Positions 33,620-47,623 of a DNA stretch of 64,000 nucleotides are shown here, piece after piece. Within the stretch, counting starts at the first letter, position 1, and each line of letters starts with the position of its first letter. Location of the stretch: positions 162,263-226,262 of the forward strand of contig MNCI01004643.1 in the NCBI GenBank assembly GCA_015680685.1, written 5' to 3'. The DNA is from Gnetum montanum. Its lineage: Eukaryota; Streptophyta; Gnetopsida; Gnetales; Gnetaceae. The notes under the pieces were generated by a model, which saw nothing but the letters and a program-made list of their open reading frames with translations, ran no database searches and was not told where the DNA came from. Made by a program: the position numbers and the translations under genes.

Positions 33620-34885
33620 GATCCTAAATGGTATGATGACATTCTTACCTATCTTCTCACCTAAGAGATGCCACAAGGATTGGACCATCGAAAGAAACAA
33701 CAGTTTCTTCACTAGGAAAAACACTTCATGGAGATCAACAGACACCTTTATAAGGTGTGCACAAATGGTCTGGTTTGTTGGTGTGTCCTTGATGTTGATC
33801 AACTATGCATTCTCCAAGATGCTCATGAAGGTCCTTGTGGAGGACACTATGCTGGGAGATGCATAGCCATTAAAATCTTGATGCCAATGTACTATTGGCC
33901 AATAATCTTTAAGGGTGCTGACTATTATGTCTACTCTTGTGAATGATGCCAACAAGATGGTGGAATGACAACTTGAATGAAGGAACCTCAACAATGGATT
34001 CAACCACCATAATCCTTCAACATCTGGGGCATTGATTTCATGAGTCCCATCATGCTCATGTTAAATAGAAAGACATACATCATAGTATCTGTTGAATATT
34101 ATACAAAATGGGTAGAAGAAACAGCTATCATCGACTATACATCTTCTACTACTGCTTAGTTTGTATGATAAAATGTTGTAAATAGGTTTGGTATGCCATG
34201 TGCATTAATTTCTGATAATGGAACTCACTTTATAGGCACTACTTTTCAGAATCTCATGTGACGCTTAGGGGTTGAACATAAACTCATAACACCTTACCAT
34301 GCCCAAGCCAACAATCAAGCTAAGGTTACCAATAGGGAAATGACAAGGATTTTAATAAGAAATTTTAGCAAATATAGGAAAGACTAGAGCACAAAACTCA
34401 ATAATTCCCTTTGGAGCTACTGCTCAACATGGAAACTTCCTATAGGCTATTCTTCCTATGAGCTTGTGTATGAAAAATTACCAATACTTCTTATTCAATC
34501 CAAGCTCTATACACTTTCAATAGCCTATGACCTCAACCTTGACTTGAGTCTAGCACAAAAAGAAAGACTAATAAATATCAACCTGCTATATGAAAATCGA
34601 TTGGTGGCCCTATCATCTAACAAGTTGCACAAGGCCTACAACAAAAAGCATCATGATATTAAAATCAAAAAAGTCAAATTTCAATTGGGAGATAAGGTTC
34701 TCTATTGGAACCCCACACATGTAGCTCAATAAACTAAGTTCTAAACATTGTGGGAAGGACCTTATATCATTTACAAAACTTTTCCTTCTAGGGCCATGAT
34801 GATCTACAAACTTGAGAGCCCAAACTAGACACAATCAGTGAACATCCAACAAATCAAACCTTTTTACGAGCATAAGCCAACTAAT
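33620..34885 (+). pseudogene. Integrase of the plus-strand Athila-like element
   Basis: The zinc-binding part includes DAHEGPCGGHYAGR and the nearby Cys pair (33820-33960). The core shows IWGIDFMSP and LISDNGTHF for two catalytic Asp, but NNQAKVTNR has Lys where the catalytic Glu should be. The C-terminal part (NRLVALSSNKLHKAYNKK, VKFQLGDKVLYWNP) matches the minus-strand relic at 19600-19806. Confidence 0.85.
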
Positions 34886-36986
34886 ACAACAAATGCCTCA
34901 TTGAATGGACAACCATGCTCCATATTTCAAATCTCCTCCTTTTAACTTAGTCATGGGGGAGATGGCCACCCATGCTAACCATATAAGTGACTCTTCAGTT
35001 TTTCATCTTTTTGTTCTACACATTTTTTTACACATTTTTTATTTTACATCTTCTTATTTCATGTTATTAATCTTTTCTAATTTTTTTTACACCATTGTTA
35101 GTACATTTGCTATTTATTGAATATTTTACACTTTCTTTTATATTTTATTTTATTTTGGTGTGACTTTCTAACTTTTTGTTAATAAGTGTCAAGTATAGTG
35201 GTAATGCATTATTTGACGATGGTATGTACTATTTTGTTATTTGATTATTGGTGTCTGGATTCTGGCTTTGAATTTCATTATGGATGATTAAGACATGGTT
35301 TCTTTTTCGTACAAATGGTAGTAAGTCCACAACATCCACCCATCCACAAACTCTATGATTTTCCTTGTTCTGGAAACATCCAATTCCTTTTTCATTAATA
35401 AAAATTTAACAAATTTATAACTTGGTAATTTTTGGAATTGGGAAGGATTCAAAGGATTGAATAGGGTGTGACTTCAAGGGGATTTTTTATTCTTTGTACT
35501 TTTTTATTTGCCTAAGTGCATGTGTGTTTTCATGAATTTCTTACCATTCCATGTCAACCAATAAAAGGAAGTTGAATACATCTTTGCATGGTGTGGTTCC
35601 CATTTAAAAAAAATGATGCGAATTCAAAGCACACCCCTTAGAAAAAACAAACACATATTTCTTTGAATGGTGTGGTTCCCATTTCAAAAAAAAAGAAAAA
35701 AAAAGAAAAAGAAAGAAAAAAAACAAAAATAATGAGAATTCAAAGCACACCTCTTAGATAAAATAAACAGGCTACAAGCACTGGTTATGGAACTAAAAAG
35801 ACATGTTACTCATGCTTGAAAATCCTCTCTAATTAAGGCCCTTACTCACTTTCTACTTCTCTTTTCTTCTCTAATGATGAATAATGATTATTATGTTGGA
35901 GCACTTTTGTGTCTCAGGGGATGGATTGGTCTTAGAATGGCAATGCAAAGTTACTAAATGTGGTTGGTTTTGGTCTAGACTAATAATGGATCTTATTAAG
36001 TTATTTAACCATAAAATTCACAAGGGACTTCATGTGACCTTAATCAAGAACTTCATTCCACTCTCTCTCATCCATCTATGCTTTCCATGTCTCACCTCAC
36101 TATCGGTTTCATGTTTTTCTTCAGTGTCCTAGTTTGATGTGTCAGAATTCTTAGGTAGTTTCTTCTGGGTTTTTGTATTTAACCTTCCATAACCATTAAT
36201 CATCCACAGAGCCCATTGAATCTTTGGTTTGAAGTTATGCAAGGGCATAAAAGGCCTATGCCTACTTTGGGGAGGATCCACTTGCATATCTTTTGGTTGG
36301 ATTAGTTAAGTTCTTTACCCTTAGATACTCTTATAGTCAAATCCTTTTATTTACCTCATCAATGGCATCCAATTGTACACATCTTCACAACCTTTTCCAA
36401 GTGAATGTTCCTTTTGATTGTTGTGAATTCTTACACCCTCTTTAGATATTTCCTTGTGTTGAACTTTTTTAAATTTAATGGAATGCTTATCTATTTTACC
36501 CTATTTGTCAGCCTTCCCACTAACACTCCTAAAGAAATCAATCTACCACAATCACAACCTAGATGAGTGTAACCATCAATGAGATAAGGCATTTAATAGC
36601 TATGTATTACACATTGCATACTAATTCATGATTTTGTTGTGATTGCAGTGAGAAGCATGAACTAGAAATGGGACCATCTTCACCAAGGATAATGCAGCAG
36701 TACCACACAATGCAGACCATTCATGATCATTGGATCTTCTCTCTCACTCTTTAGCTACCAAGAGGCATTGGATGTTAGTTTTCTCCAGCATGTTCACTTC
36801 TTTTATTATGAACATCCAATTTTGTAAAGATTGTAACTTCATACACTTGGGCAGTTAGAGTTTGTTTGTTCCATTTGAGTCAGTTTGTATGTTAGTCAAT
36901 AATCCCATACCTACCCAATATTTTGTAAGGAACTTGTTCCTTCTCTTCTTCACTTGAGGACGAGTTTTCATTCAGTTGTGGGGGTA
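34886..36986 (+). other. 3' non-coding region of the plus-strand Athila-like element
   Basis: About 2.1 kb without a gene. It begins with GTCATGGGGGAGATGGCCAC (34950-34970) and a T-rich TTTTTACA stretch, then an A-rich tract near 35690-35725, and the conserved block GGGCATAAAAGGCCTATGCC (36245) continuing into TTTGGGGAGGATCCACTTGC. It ends with GAGGACGAGTTTTCATTCAG, then TTGTGGGGGTA, the likely purine tract. The same order is found in the young copy at 58825-60882. Confidence 0.75.
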
Positions 36987-37837
36987 TGATGAATCATGTT
37001 TTTTCATTTGTTGTAATGTCACCTGACGTTAGAGCCTCAACATTGGGTATCTGACATTAGAGCCAAGATGTGATGTTGGGTATTTGATGTTGAGGGATAT
37101 ATGCCAGCCTATAAATATAATGCTTAGGATCACAATTTGGCATTATTTTTTTTTTAATTTTCAATCAAAGTAGCGAAGCTCTTGTAGTTTGTTTTTTCCA
37201 AAGTTAGAATATTTTTTGAGTGCTTGCAGCAGGAGTCTAAGTGTGTACAGATCTTTGTTTGAACACTAATGTACTTGAGTGCAGTAGTGTGACAGGAATA
37301 AAAATGAACTCTTTTGACAATCCTTGCAGCACTAAGAATATATTAATGTTTCCTTTAATGCACTTTACTTTAATGCATTTCAATTAAGCGATTAATTTCA
37401 ACTTGTTAATGAACATAAGCACAACCACTTCAAGCATACATATAGTGCTTGGTAATCCCACAATGCTTAACGTTTGGTAACTTAGCAACATTATATGTGT
37501 TCAAGATGTGTCTAGGAAGGTGGGATGAGTACTTGTGTTAGGTAGCTAGGTAGTAAATGAATTAGATCTTAAATTACTCTACCTTTCATTCTTGTTGTAG
37601 GTGATTAAATTCATAAAACATAAAATGATAAAAATCATGTACCTCAATTATACTTAAACCATATCCTTAAGCTTCACAAGTGTAGTTGGGAAGACAATAA
37701 ATGTTCTCAACACCCATTTCACTTTCTAGAGGAACTAGTACAATGGAGAACTATAGGTCCACAGAATTTGACCAAATCACACGTAAACACCTTAGTGATT
37801 CATATGATTGGGCATAGGGATACCTCACTACTCATAA
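36987..37837 (+). repeat. 3' LTR of the plus-strand Athila-like element
   Basis: It matches 27710-28578, with TGATGAATCATG at its start. The end reads CTCATAA rather than CTCATCA, so the terminal C is mutated, but the AATAG duplication follows exactly. Confidence 0.9.
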
Positions 37838-38985
37838 AATAGATTTTACATCTCTAATGCTTCTTTTATAAGGCTACAAGTAAAGTAGGAGTGCATATAC
37901 ATGCTACTTTGTTGGACAATTTTTCCATTAGTATTTTTCTCTCTAGGATTAAATTTTCATCTTTTCAAAAGTAGGAGCTTTTTCATATGAATACAAATAT
38001 GTTCACAAGACCGAGTGGAAAAACTATTTTCAAGTCTTTGTGGAATGTAGAAAAAAAACCTATTGATGATATTGGTTAGATTAATTGATGACAACGAACT
38101 ACTTGTACAATAAAAAATTATGCAAGATGGTTTGGAATGCAATTTTCTAAGTGAAAGCATCAAGTTTAAGAAGAACTTAGATTTTTAAACTTGAATATAT
38201 TTAAACGAGAATTCCTTAGATTTTTAAACTTATATATATTTAACTAAACTTTATTATGGTAAACAATGTTAGGATGCTTTTGAATCTAAAAGTGCTCTTA
38301 CTAAAAGCCACATGTCCTAGCTAAAAATTCAAGATGAACCTTGTAAATAGGTTTTAAAATTTCTCAAAAGAAAGAGTCAAGTGCTTAAACTAGAATTGCT
38401 TTATATAAATGATTCTATCACTACAAATCCTAAGACGATTAACAGTTTTTTAGCAAATCATTTTTCTTCTAAATGTTTTAGTAAGAAAACCTTTAAGGCT
38501 TTTATTACACATCTTCCTCATGTTATAACAACAATGTATTGAAGTATTTCTGAAGCAAAAATTATGATGGAAGAAATAAAAGTAGTGACTTTTAATTTAG
38601 TAAATGATAAAGGTCTAGAACTTGATGGTTTTCCAATTGAAATGTTTAAGAATCATTGGAACATTATTAGAAATGATCACTTTAATGTTTTTTAAGAAGC
38701 TATTAACAAAAATTTTCTTGATAAAAGTATTAATAAATATGTGATTCATATTCTTCCTATGAATAGAGATCTTTAACATATTAATAATTGGAGGTCAGTT
38801 ACTCTTCTTAATAACATATATAAAATTTTAACAAAATTCATAGCTTATCGAATTCAAATGATTATAGAGGATATCATCAAAACTACCACATCCTATGCTC
38901 AAATTGTGTCATTCCATAACTAGAATGATGTTATTCTATAGTAAGAAATTATAATTATTATAACAAGACCCTTAATGAAAGGACA

Positions 38986-39747
38986 TGTTGTAATAACTAA
39001 CATATCTCCTAAGATAATGTTTAGGGATTTGACTTGAGGTAATTATACTTGGTAATTAGAGGTCATGCTAGCATGAAGTTCGAGAGCTAATTAAGGTAAG
39101 TAACAAGTGTTGAGTCAAGTAAGATAGGAAGGGGCTTTGTAGAAGTATCTCCATAGTGCCTAAACTTCTATGCATGGTAGTTGTATGATGCATATACCAT
39201 AATCCATCGTGAAGGATTGGCTTTGTGAAATATTTTAAGTGTATGTTCATACCAATAGTTAAAACTACAAAAATAAATTTGAACCTTCAACCTCTCACTT
39301 GATATTGGAACTATTTCCCAAATAAAATTGAAATCATTTTTTATTTTTTAAAAAATTTTTAAAAATATTTTATCCTTGCCTATTAATAGGCTCAAGCTTG
39401 TTGGTAGGTAGGGTGATACCTAGGGACACATAAGCATGACTAATGATGATCATCAAGTATGCATGAATTGGTACAATATGCATTCATAGAAGTTAAGGCA
39501 TAATGGAGACAATTCTAGGGCTTGGCCATCCCTTCTAGTTAGGTTTAGGCCTCAAGGATAGATGTTGAATGCAGGAAACCTCAGGAAACCTTTAAAGTAT
39601 AACTTGGATACACTCATTTAGTCCAATTTCCTTATTAAGTCAATTCTTTTTCATTTTCTTTATCATTTTCCCTATCATGTTTAGTATGCATAGTTGAATG
39701 TAAAATATATTTGACCTTTACATGACATCTGAGAATGGGATATCACA
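38986..39747 (-). mobile_element. Probable solo LTR inside the LINE
   Basis: A 762-base block begins TGTTGTAATA and ends GATATCACA. On the minus strand it reads TGTGATATCCC...TTACAACA, a common start and end for plant LTRs. Flanking five-mers are GGACA and AGACA (four of five match). LINE RT sequence lies on both sides. No internal element sequence is seen, so recombination between LTRs is likely. Which element it came from is unknown. Confidence 0.5.
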
Positions 39748-40147
39748 AGACATAAACATACAAGTTTTGTTAAAGGAAAATATATATTAAATAATGTTAT
39801 TATAACTTTAGAGGAAATGTAGTGGGCTTCTAATATTGACTAGGATATTGATTTTATTAACTTAAATTATGCTAAAGCTTATAACAAAATTGAATGGAAA
39901 TCTTTATTTCTTATCTTTGTAATCTAGGATTTGATTATTATTTTATTTGTGCTTTTTGTACCCTTCTCATTGGTGCTAATTCTTAAGTTATTATAAATTT
40001 TGAATTCTATTTCTTTTTTCCTTTTCAATGGTTACTTTTTCAAGATTATCCTCTAGCTTCCTATTCTTTTATTATTGCTACAAACTCTCTTTCACATAGT
40101 TTGCATTATGATCTACAAATAAATATTATTAAGGAAATTTCAATTGA

Positions 40148-41289
40148 TGATTAATAGGGGTCCCCTTGAATGAGATCATAAGAGGTCTATCAATGGTACA
40201 CATAGCAAACTAGTCATAGAAACTGAAGATGATAAGAATTACAAATTTTACTTATGCATAAACATTGCATTGAATAAATGAAAATATTATACTATATATG
40301 ATACAAGTAAAGGAACCTGTGTTGCCATTATAGGGAAATGATATATTTATAATTTTACAATTTTTATATATTTTATAAATATAAATAATGAAACAATAAT
40401 TAAAACTCATTACAATCCCTTGTAGGAGAAGTGCAACGTTCACATATAAAAAAGAAATAAAACATATATTTGTGTCATAATTCCTTATGATACAAATGTA
40501 ATGTGGAAATATAATAGATAAGTAAACCATGTCACAATCCTTTATAGAACAAGTGTGACACTAACACATGATAGTGATAAATTTTCCTTAGTTACACCCT
40601 TAATGGCCCAACATAATTGTGTACAAGTATGACCTACTTAGACAAGGCAATATCATTGTAAAGCTTCACAAAACTATGCTAATCTATTTAAAGGAATTAA
40701 GTTAATTATAAGTTATAAATTTAAATAATATATTTATTAATTAGATGTCCTCATCAAGGTTCAATAAAATAAAATTGAAAAATTTAAGAAAATCAAAGTG
40801 AGCTTTATTCATTTCATGAACACTTTGTGTTGTCCAAATAGTTTGAGCTACGAAAGCATAACACTCCAATAGTATCTCATTACACAGTGAAGAGATAATT
40901 CAAAAATACCAAAGAACATAAATTATATGCTTACCCAAGAAAGAAGGAGAAGCTCCTAACTAAATAAAATTGGAAATGAAAGATCCTTTTGAGTATTTAA
41001 AATTTTCAAGTTTATAACGGAAGTGATAAGACAATGCATCTTATGAGGTAGCACACTAGATGAGGCAACATATAAGGTGAGGTAGCATATCAACTAAGGT
41101 AGTGTACTCCATAAGGAAGCACATCATGTGATGGATCATCAATGATGTATCACTTACCAAAATAAGCCTAAACTACAAGTTTAAGTGCAAACAAATAACT
41201 TTATGTATATAAGCTTACAAAATATATAAAATTTTCATGAATGCCTCATCAATGATAAAGATATGAAATTTCTTAACATGCACTTTTCA
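40148..41289. mobile_element. Unidentified 1.1 kb insertion in the LINE RT
   Basis: LINE RT similarity stops after HSLHYDLQINIIKEISID (about 40090-40150) and resumes at about 41290 before the ERVEDYY-like and GKVLVLNKYF parts. The block between is AT-rich with no frame I recognise and contains GAGGTAGCA-type direct repeats near 41045-41110. Its ends are approximate. Confidence 0.45.
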
Positions 41290-43330
41290 AATGATTATTT
41301 TTTTTTATAATTACGAATTCTCTACAACTTATCAATATTCTTTTAGAAAGAGTGGAGGATTACTACATGTTATATAGCTCTTGTATTAATTGATAAAAAA
41401 ATATTACTTATTGTAATGGACATATTAATAAGTGGGTTACTCTTAAGCTTTGAAAAATCTTGAAAAAAGATTGGATCTTCAAAATTGTAGGAATATCTCT
41501 TTTTAGCCTAATCAAAATATTCTATAGAATTATGTTGGTGATAAAATTAAAAAAAAGCTTGATAAATGGAAAGAAAAATGCTCACCCTTACTGGCAAAGT
41601 TTTAGTACTAAACAAATACTTCAATATATCCATGTTTCTTGCTCTAGTTCTTGGACTTCTTAAAAAACTTCTTATGATAGAACTAATCATATTATTTGTT
41701 GATTTTCTTGGTTTACTAAGCAACATAGAAAAGAGTTTTCTAAAGTTTCTTGAAATATTTACACTAATAGCAAGAAAGATGGAGGAATTGGCCTTATTGA
41801 TTATTATGACTAAGGTGTTTCTCTCTCAACAAAATGTATTGCAAAATGCATTAATGGAAATGATATTTATATGCTCTTGATAAGAAACAAAATTATGCAA
41901 GGAAAACATAAAAATGATAATAGTTGGTCTTCTAATAACTTTCTTTGTTATCTTCTTTTTCCTTAAGTCATTTATATTCTTGGTTTTCCGATTCTTAAAG
42001 ACATGATACATTCTTAGTAAGTATTGGAATTACAACCATATTATAGTTTTAGAAGATATGCTTAAGCAAATTAGCCCATGATGGCTTCCTTTTAATCAAG
42101 AAGCTTACACTACCAATTCATCTAGATTGTATCTCACTTAAAGTAAATTTGGTATCACTACAATTTTCTAGCTACATATACATGATAGATGGATTACATG
42201 AAAGGAGGCTTCCAGTATCTATGGTTAAAATAGAAAGAAAAAAAATATTTAAGAAATTAATTCTTAATCTTGAGAATTTATTTAAAGTTGATAATAGTTT
42301 GCATCAAGCTTTTCTAAAATTTTTTTAGGTGGATGATAGATCTATTTTTCATTTTAACTCTAAAGATATATGTGAGATTATTACCAAGAATGATTTTATT
42401 TATACCAAATTTAATAAGACTTAGAAAATGTAATTATCACCATACTTTTGGATGAGAAAAATGGAAAATATTTAGAGAATTCCTACCTTTCTAAATTTTT
42501 TTATGGTATCTTATTTATCAAGGCCTTCCTATTGACACTTGTCTTTAACATAGGGAAATTGTTTCTCCTCAATGTCCTCTATATGAAACTGAAGACTCAT
42601 TTTCTCATTTTTAAAATTGTCTTATTACTCAACATGCATAGAAATGGACATCTAGAGTTTATAACAACTTCTAACTAATTATCAATGATATCATTCTTGG
42701 TGATCAACCTACTTTGCCTACATACTTTCTTTGCATTTAAAAGTATCTTCAGCCACTTGTTCTGTATTCTATTTGAAAGCTTTAGTATGTAGTTATTTTC
42801 TAGTAATACCTGTATAGTTATGACCTTTCTTTAAGAATTAAATATTAGATTCCTAAAGATGTTTATTTTTAGTTACAACTTCTAACAAAAAGTTTTAAAT
42901 AAAAGGTGAATAATTATTTTATTTCCTACAATATTAATTTCTTTTTGGTTTAGAGGCTCAAGGATGGAAAGATTTCAACTTTTGTTGCAATTTGTTTATT
43001 ATTTCTTATTGATGTTTTCTTTTTCTCTTTAGAGAAGCTTTTTTCTTCTCTTTACAAGAAATCCTTTAGTAAAAAGTGAAAATCCACGAGAATGCTTCTA
43101 AGTAAAGGCAAATTCTAATCCTTTTGCTATCCCATAGGGGAGGTATTTTATGATTGATTGTAAGGATGAAAGCCTAAAAAGGCATTCTCAAAACTATTGG
43201 GCTTTTTCTTTAGACTCTCTCTTCATTAATTTGATGTACTTTAAATTTTTTTTAATATTATTATTCATTTTTTTGGGTCTAACACTCCCAATCTCAATGC
43301 CAATTTTTAAAAAACTTGAAATGCATATTA

Positions 43331-45854
43331 TTTATTAAGCCCTACTTCTAAACTTTAAAAAGTGAAACTAAATTATAAAAAATGTATCTTCCTTTCATGA
43401 AAGCCTCTTTCTTTATTATTATTATTAGAAATAATATGAGATTATAAGTCATGGGTTCTAAGTTATCTAACTTCAACAAGTTTCCTTTGTATTAGATCTC
43501 TAAGTTCCTTCCATTTGGGGTAGGAAATGGATAAGATCTTGACCTCTTTTTCTCTTAATTTCATGCTTTCTATTAAAGGTTTCTTTTAAATATAAAAATA
43601 AGTACATTCAAGGATGTAACTAAAGCATGAGATGTTGAATAATGTCACATTGAATTGAATGATGGCACCTAAGGATCCACCCAAGAAGCTATGAGGGCAA
43701 AACTTCTTATTTTTAGCCTTAAAATCTTGATTTTTGAGTGTTATTTACTATTGTAAGTGGATTACAACTTAATCACAACTTGTGATATACTATCGCTTAA
43801 AATTTTAAATCCCATGAGTTAGCCATGACTCATGGTATCTTAGAAATGGAGAGCAATTTTTTACTAGTAAAATTGTAGTTTCATTTTGAGTTATCATGAA
43901 GAGCAACTGCAATAAAATCATGATTCATGATAGAAGCTAAAATGGGTGTGAGGACATTGTGACTAGGAGTGATTAAGGAAATATAGTGATTTCATAATTG
44001 CAAGTTGATCACAACTCACAAGGTCTAAGAAATGTACTAGTTATGACCTACATGAGGTTAAAGTACTTATGATAACCTACAATGAGGTAGTGGATGTGCT
44101 TTGTATTAATAGAAAATTACAATTAAATCATGGTCCATAAAGATGAAATCCAAAACTTGTCCAAGATGCCCAAATCTCCTTAAACTTGATATTTCAATCT
44201 CTCTTGATCTAATGCATATTTTTAGCACCTGAATGATATTTAAGCAACACAAATTCTTGAAGCAAAACTTACTTAAATCCAAGATTCATAATATGGATAA
44301 TGAAAAATGTAAAATCTTTTTTGAAGTTTGGACAATGAATTTTCTCCTTTCTTCTTCTTAATACTTGCTAAAATTTGCAACTAGAAATAAACATTGACAC
44401 AAGAATTACAATAGTAAACTAGAATAGATTGAAAGCTTGATAATATTCTAAAATTAAAATTTAATATTATACTTATGTTCATTGAAACATTCTTGAATCT
44501 AGAAAAAAGAGTTTCAAAATTAGTGCTACCTATGAAAATCAAACTTATGGCCTAAGGTTTCCATATGAAGGCTCTTATACCTAACCTAACATCTCATTTT
44601 TACTAGATTTTTGCTTTAAAAAATTGATACAATTCAATGATATGTATAGAAATAAACTGAAATAAAATTGAAATAAGTGAAATGGATGAGATAGACAAGA
44701 TGAGATTATATGAAACTTGAGATGAAATTGTTATGAGATCGAACTTATAGGAAGCACTATAAACTTGAAGCATTTCATTGCTTCTTCAATATCTTCATTA
44801 CATGAATGAGATCCTATTAGATGAATATATTGATAAAGAGGTGTTAGGAGCATACTTAACACACAACATGATTGTAAATCCTATACCTAATCTTCTACTA
44901 AATCATAAGGAAAGAGGAGATGTGATCTAAACACATGGATGTGGGATACATGGCCCCTTCAATGATCACAATAAAGAGATGATTGTTACATGACAATGAG
45001 GATTTTAACATTAGCTTCTTTTTGACTTCTACTCTAATCACATATAAAAATAAAATTATGTCATGTGAGACATACATGAAGATATACTTTTAAAAAACAT
45101 ACAAGGAGCACATGGGCTTACATAAATACATAAAAATAAGAGAGACATCCACCAACATGAAATAAAACATAAAAATAACTTATAGGAGGAAGTTCACATA
45201 AGGCTATAATAAAAAAAAATGAAGGATGAATTTTTTTTAGAAAATCTCTTCTATAAATCACATTACATTAATATCCTCAAATCCTTAAAGTTGAAAAGTA
45301 TCACTAAATAAAACTTCCTGCAACCTTGCCTTAAAACTCTATAAATATAAGCTACACCAAGACTAAGAACTTTGAGAAAAAGGATAAGTAAGAAAGTAAT
45401 AGATGAATGAGTGTTTCATTTTGTAAAGAGGACATCTATAGTTATGAACATCTAAATGAAAACAACAAATACTAATAGATAAAATGCTTAATTTTTAAAT
45501 GAGATGAAGCATTTAATACCTTCTAAATATGATCCCTCTTGAACTACATAGTATAATTAACATTCCATAGATATTTAAATCTTGACAAAATAGTAGTTCA
45601 GAAGTATTAATAGTATAGGTAAACTTTGACCGAAATGGAAAAATTTATAATCTTGAATAATTAAAGTTGTATCCGAGCTATGCAAAAAATAAAAAAAAAG
45701 TGATATTTTTAAAGGAATTAATGCCATAGAGAATCTAGCACATTAACTAATGAATCCATCAATTATATAGATAACAAGATGAAAGAAAAGTAATTTCAAG
45801 CTTAAGTAAAGTACTGCAAGGATCTAGATACTTAATAGTTCATATTTTATTATG
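43331..45854. other. AT-rich unresolved region
   Basis: Apart from the SINE-like copy at 44500-44598 I see no gene or element. Composition is strongly AT-rich and no frame of useful length is open. It is probably old, decayed transposon sequence. Confidence 0.4.
44500..44598 (-). mobile_element. Diverged tRNA-derived SINE copy
   Basis: On the minus strand it starts AATGAGATGTTAGGTTAGG and later has AAGTTTGATTTTCATAGGTA, matching the box A and box B regions of the clearer copy at 48009-48168. The 3' half is weaker. Confidence 0.5.
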
Positions 45855-47344
45855 ACCACCATTATTTAGTGGATTTCCTAGTGATCAATGCTAAAAATAT
45901 AATAAATAATTTTCCATTATCATGAGGAGTGCATGGATTAGTGCAATTAATGTTAATTTAAGCATAATAGATCTTTCCTTAGAGATTACCAACGAAAAAA
46001 ATCATGACATAGTAAAGAAGCAATGCATTTCATGCATTATGTACGATGACATTAGGTGCAACTGCGTACGAAAAGTGTGAAGCATCAAACATACAAAAAT
46101 CCCAACATCCAACAATTATAGAAAAGAGATGTGTATGAAAAAAATACTTGGATGTAGTAGCAACTAAATAGGAAGGCACCTAGTGGTTGACAAGAGACAA
46201 AAGTTATAAGTTTGGAAGTTACATGAAACTAGTAGAGAGGCTCACTAGATCTTACATAGATAATCTAGATGAGATGGAAATAGTTGAACATTAATTCACC
46301 TAAGTAGGACATGTACAAGAGAAAACAAATGGCTAGGAAGAAGTGTAGATTCTTAAGAAATCAATGCTGGAATCCATAAATCTAAAAATGTTACCAAAAT
46401 TACTAGAATATATCTTCCTTGAAAATGGAAAATTGGTAATAATAAATAGTTGGTTAACAAAAGAGAAAAAGTAAAATTTGTATGAGGTGGTCAATATATG
46501 GTCAATGGTCCTTGTGTAGTCTTATGATGAAATTTTAGGCATTAATTCATGTATATGCCAACACTACATATGCATGAATCTTGCTATGAAGCCAAGATGT
46601 CAACCATAGCACAAGTGAATTCCAAGTTAAATGACTTAGTTAAGAAATAAATTAAAAAACTTCTTAAGGAAGGATTCATCTACCCTATTGAAAATAGTGA
46701 GTGAGTTACCCCACTTGTAATTTTATCAAAGAAGAATGATAAATGATGGATTTACATTGAATTTAGGCTATCAAACATAACAACATTCAAGGATAACTTT
46801 TTGTTGTCATTTGTTAACTAAATGCTAGGGACAATCATGAGAAAAATATTATGTGATTTTGAATGGGAATATCATAGGATTTTGAATGGTTATAATGAAT
46901 ATAACCAAATATAAATTGCTTGTAAGTCCTAGGCCAAAATAATTTTCATGAATCCTTAGGGAAAATTCGCATATAAGAAGCTGCTCTTAGACATTTGTAA
47001 TATCCCTACAACATTTCAACATATAGTTCTTGGAATCTTTCAAAAAAAAAATTAGAAATGGTGTGAGAGTCTTTATGAATGACTTCTTTACCTATATCTC
47101 AAATTTTGAATCACCAATGAATTACTTGAAGCAAGTTCTCAAGATATGGATGGAGACCAATTAGAAGGTTAATGCACAAAAGAATCACTTGATGATTTAA
47201 GGGGATATTATGCTAAGATATCAAAATTTAAAGAAAAGAATTGAGATACATCTAGAGAGACCTCAATAAATCACACAGAGACCTCAAATAGTGAAATATG
47301 GACCATTCATCTAGATGAAAAAATGTAGAAAAGGGTGAAGGGGT

Positions 47345-47455
47345 ATTAGAACCTTGAAATAATTTTCATATAGGTACACCCCAATTGGAACTTTATAACT
47401 TAGCATTGTCCACCAATATCAAACTCATGAGTTGAAGCTTTCAAATTGTGAATGC
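47345..47455 (-). mobile_element. Truncated SINE copy
   Basis: On the minus strand GAGTTTGATATTGGTGGACA then ATGCTAAGTTATAAAGTTCC and the tail GGGGTGTACC...AAATTATTTCAAGG match the 3' two thirds of the copy at 48009-48168. Box A is missing. Confidence 0.55.
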
Positions 47456-47473
47456 AAAAATGAGGGGATGGAA

Positions 47474-47623
47474 GGTTTTGGAACCTAAAATAATTGAAAC
47501 ATAGATACACCCCAAGATATATAGTCTAGATAGAAATTTATAACTTAGAATTGCTTACTAGAATCAACCCCATGACTTACAATTTCCAAATCAAGAGTGC
47601 TACCACTAGACTAACATCTCATT
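47474..47623 (-). mobile_element. tRNA-derived SINE, minus strand
   Basis: On the minus strand it reads AATGAGATGTTAGTCTAGTG at its start (box A), GGGGTTGATTCTAG (box B), and the tail TATATATCTTGGGGTGTATC then AATTATTTTAGGTTCC. It matches the plus-strand copy at 48009-48168 along its length. Confidence 0.7.

Larger units (their letters stand above)
27710..37837 (+). mobile_element. Full-length Athila-like element inserted in the LINE
   Basis: LTRs at 27710-28578 and 36987-37837, a degraded primer site, gag, protease, RT, RNase H, integrase, a 2 kb 3' non-coding region and a purine tract are all recognisable, and the target duplication is exact. Every coding block has stops. This is the only copy here with a complete pol region in plus orientation, so it is the reference for what the young pol-less copy has lost. 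Confidence 0.92.
37838..43330 (+). pseudogene. LINE ORF2, end of endonuclease, RT and zf-RVT
   Basis: The endonuclease resumes with NRFYISNASF at 37838. The RT follows: GLELDGFPIEMFKNHW (38610-38660), NNWRSVTLLNNIYKILTKFI (38790-38850), SFVKGKYILNNVI (39755-39800), FINLNYAKAYNKIEW (39850-39895), and MLTLTGKVLVLNKYF at 41575-41625. A zf-RVT-like zinc region lies at about 42450-42680. Two insertions interrupt it (38986-39747 and about 40148-41289). The FADD catalytic box cannot be found because it should lie at the second insertion. The 3' end near 43330 is a guess. Confidence 0.8.
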
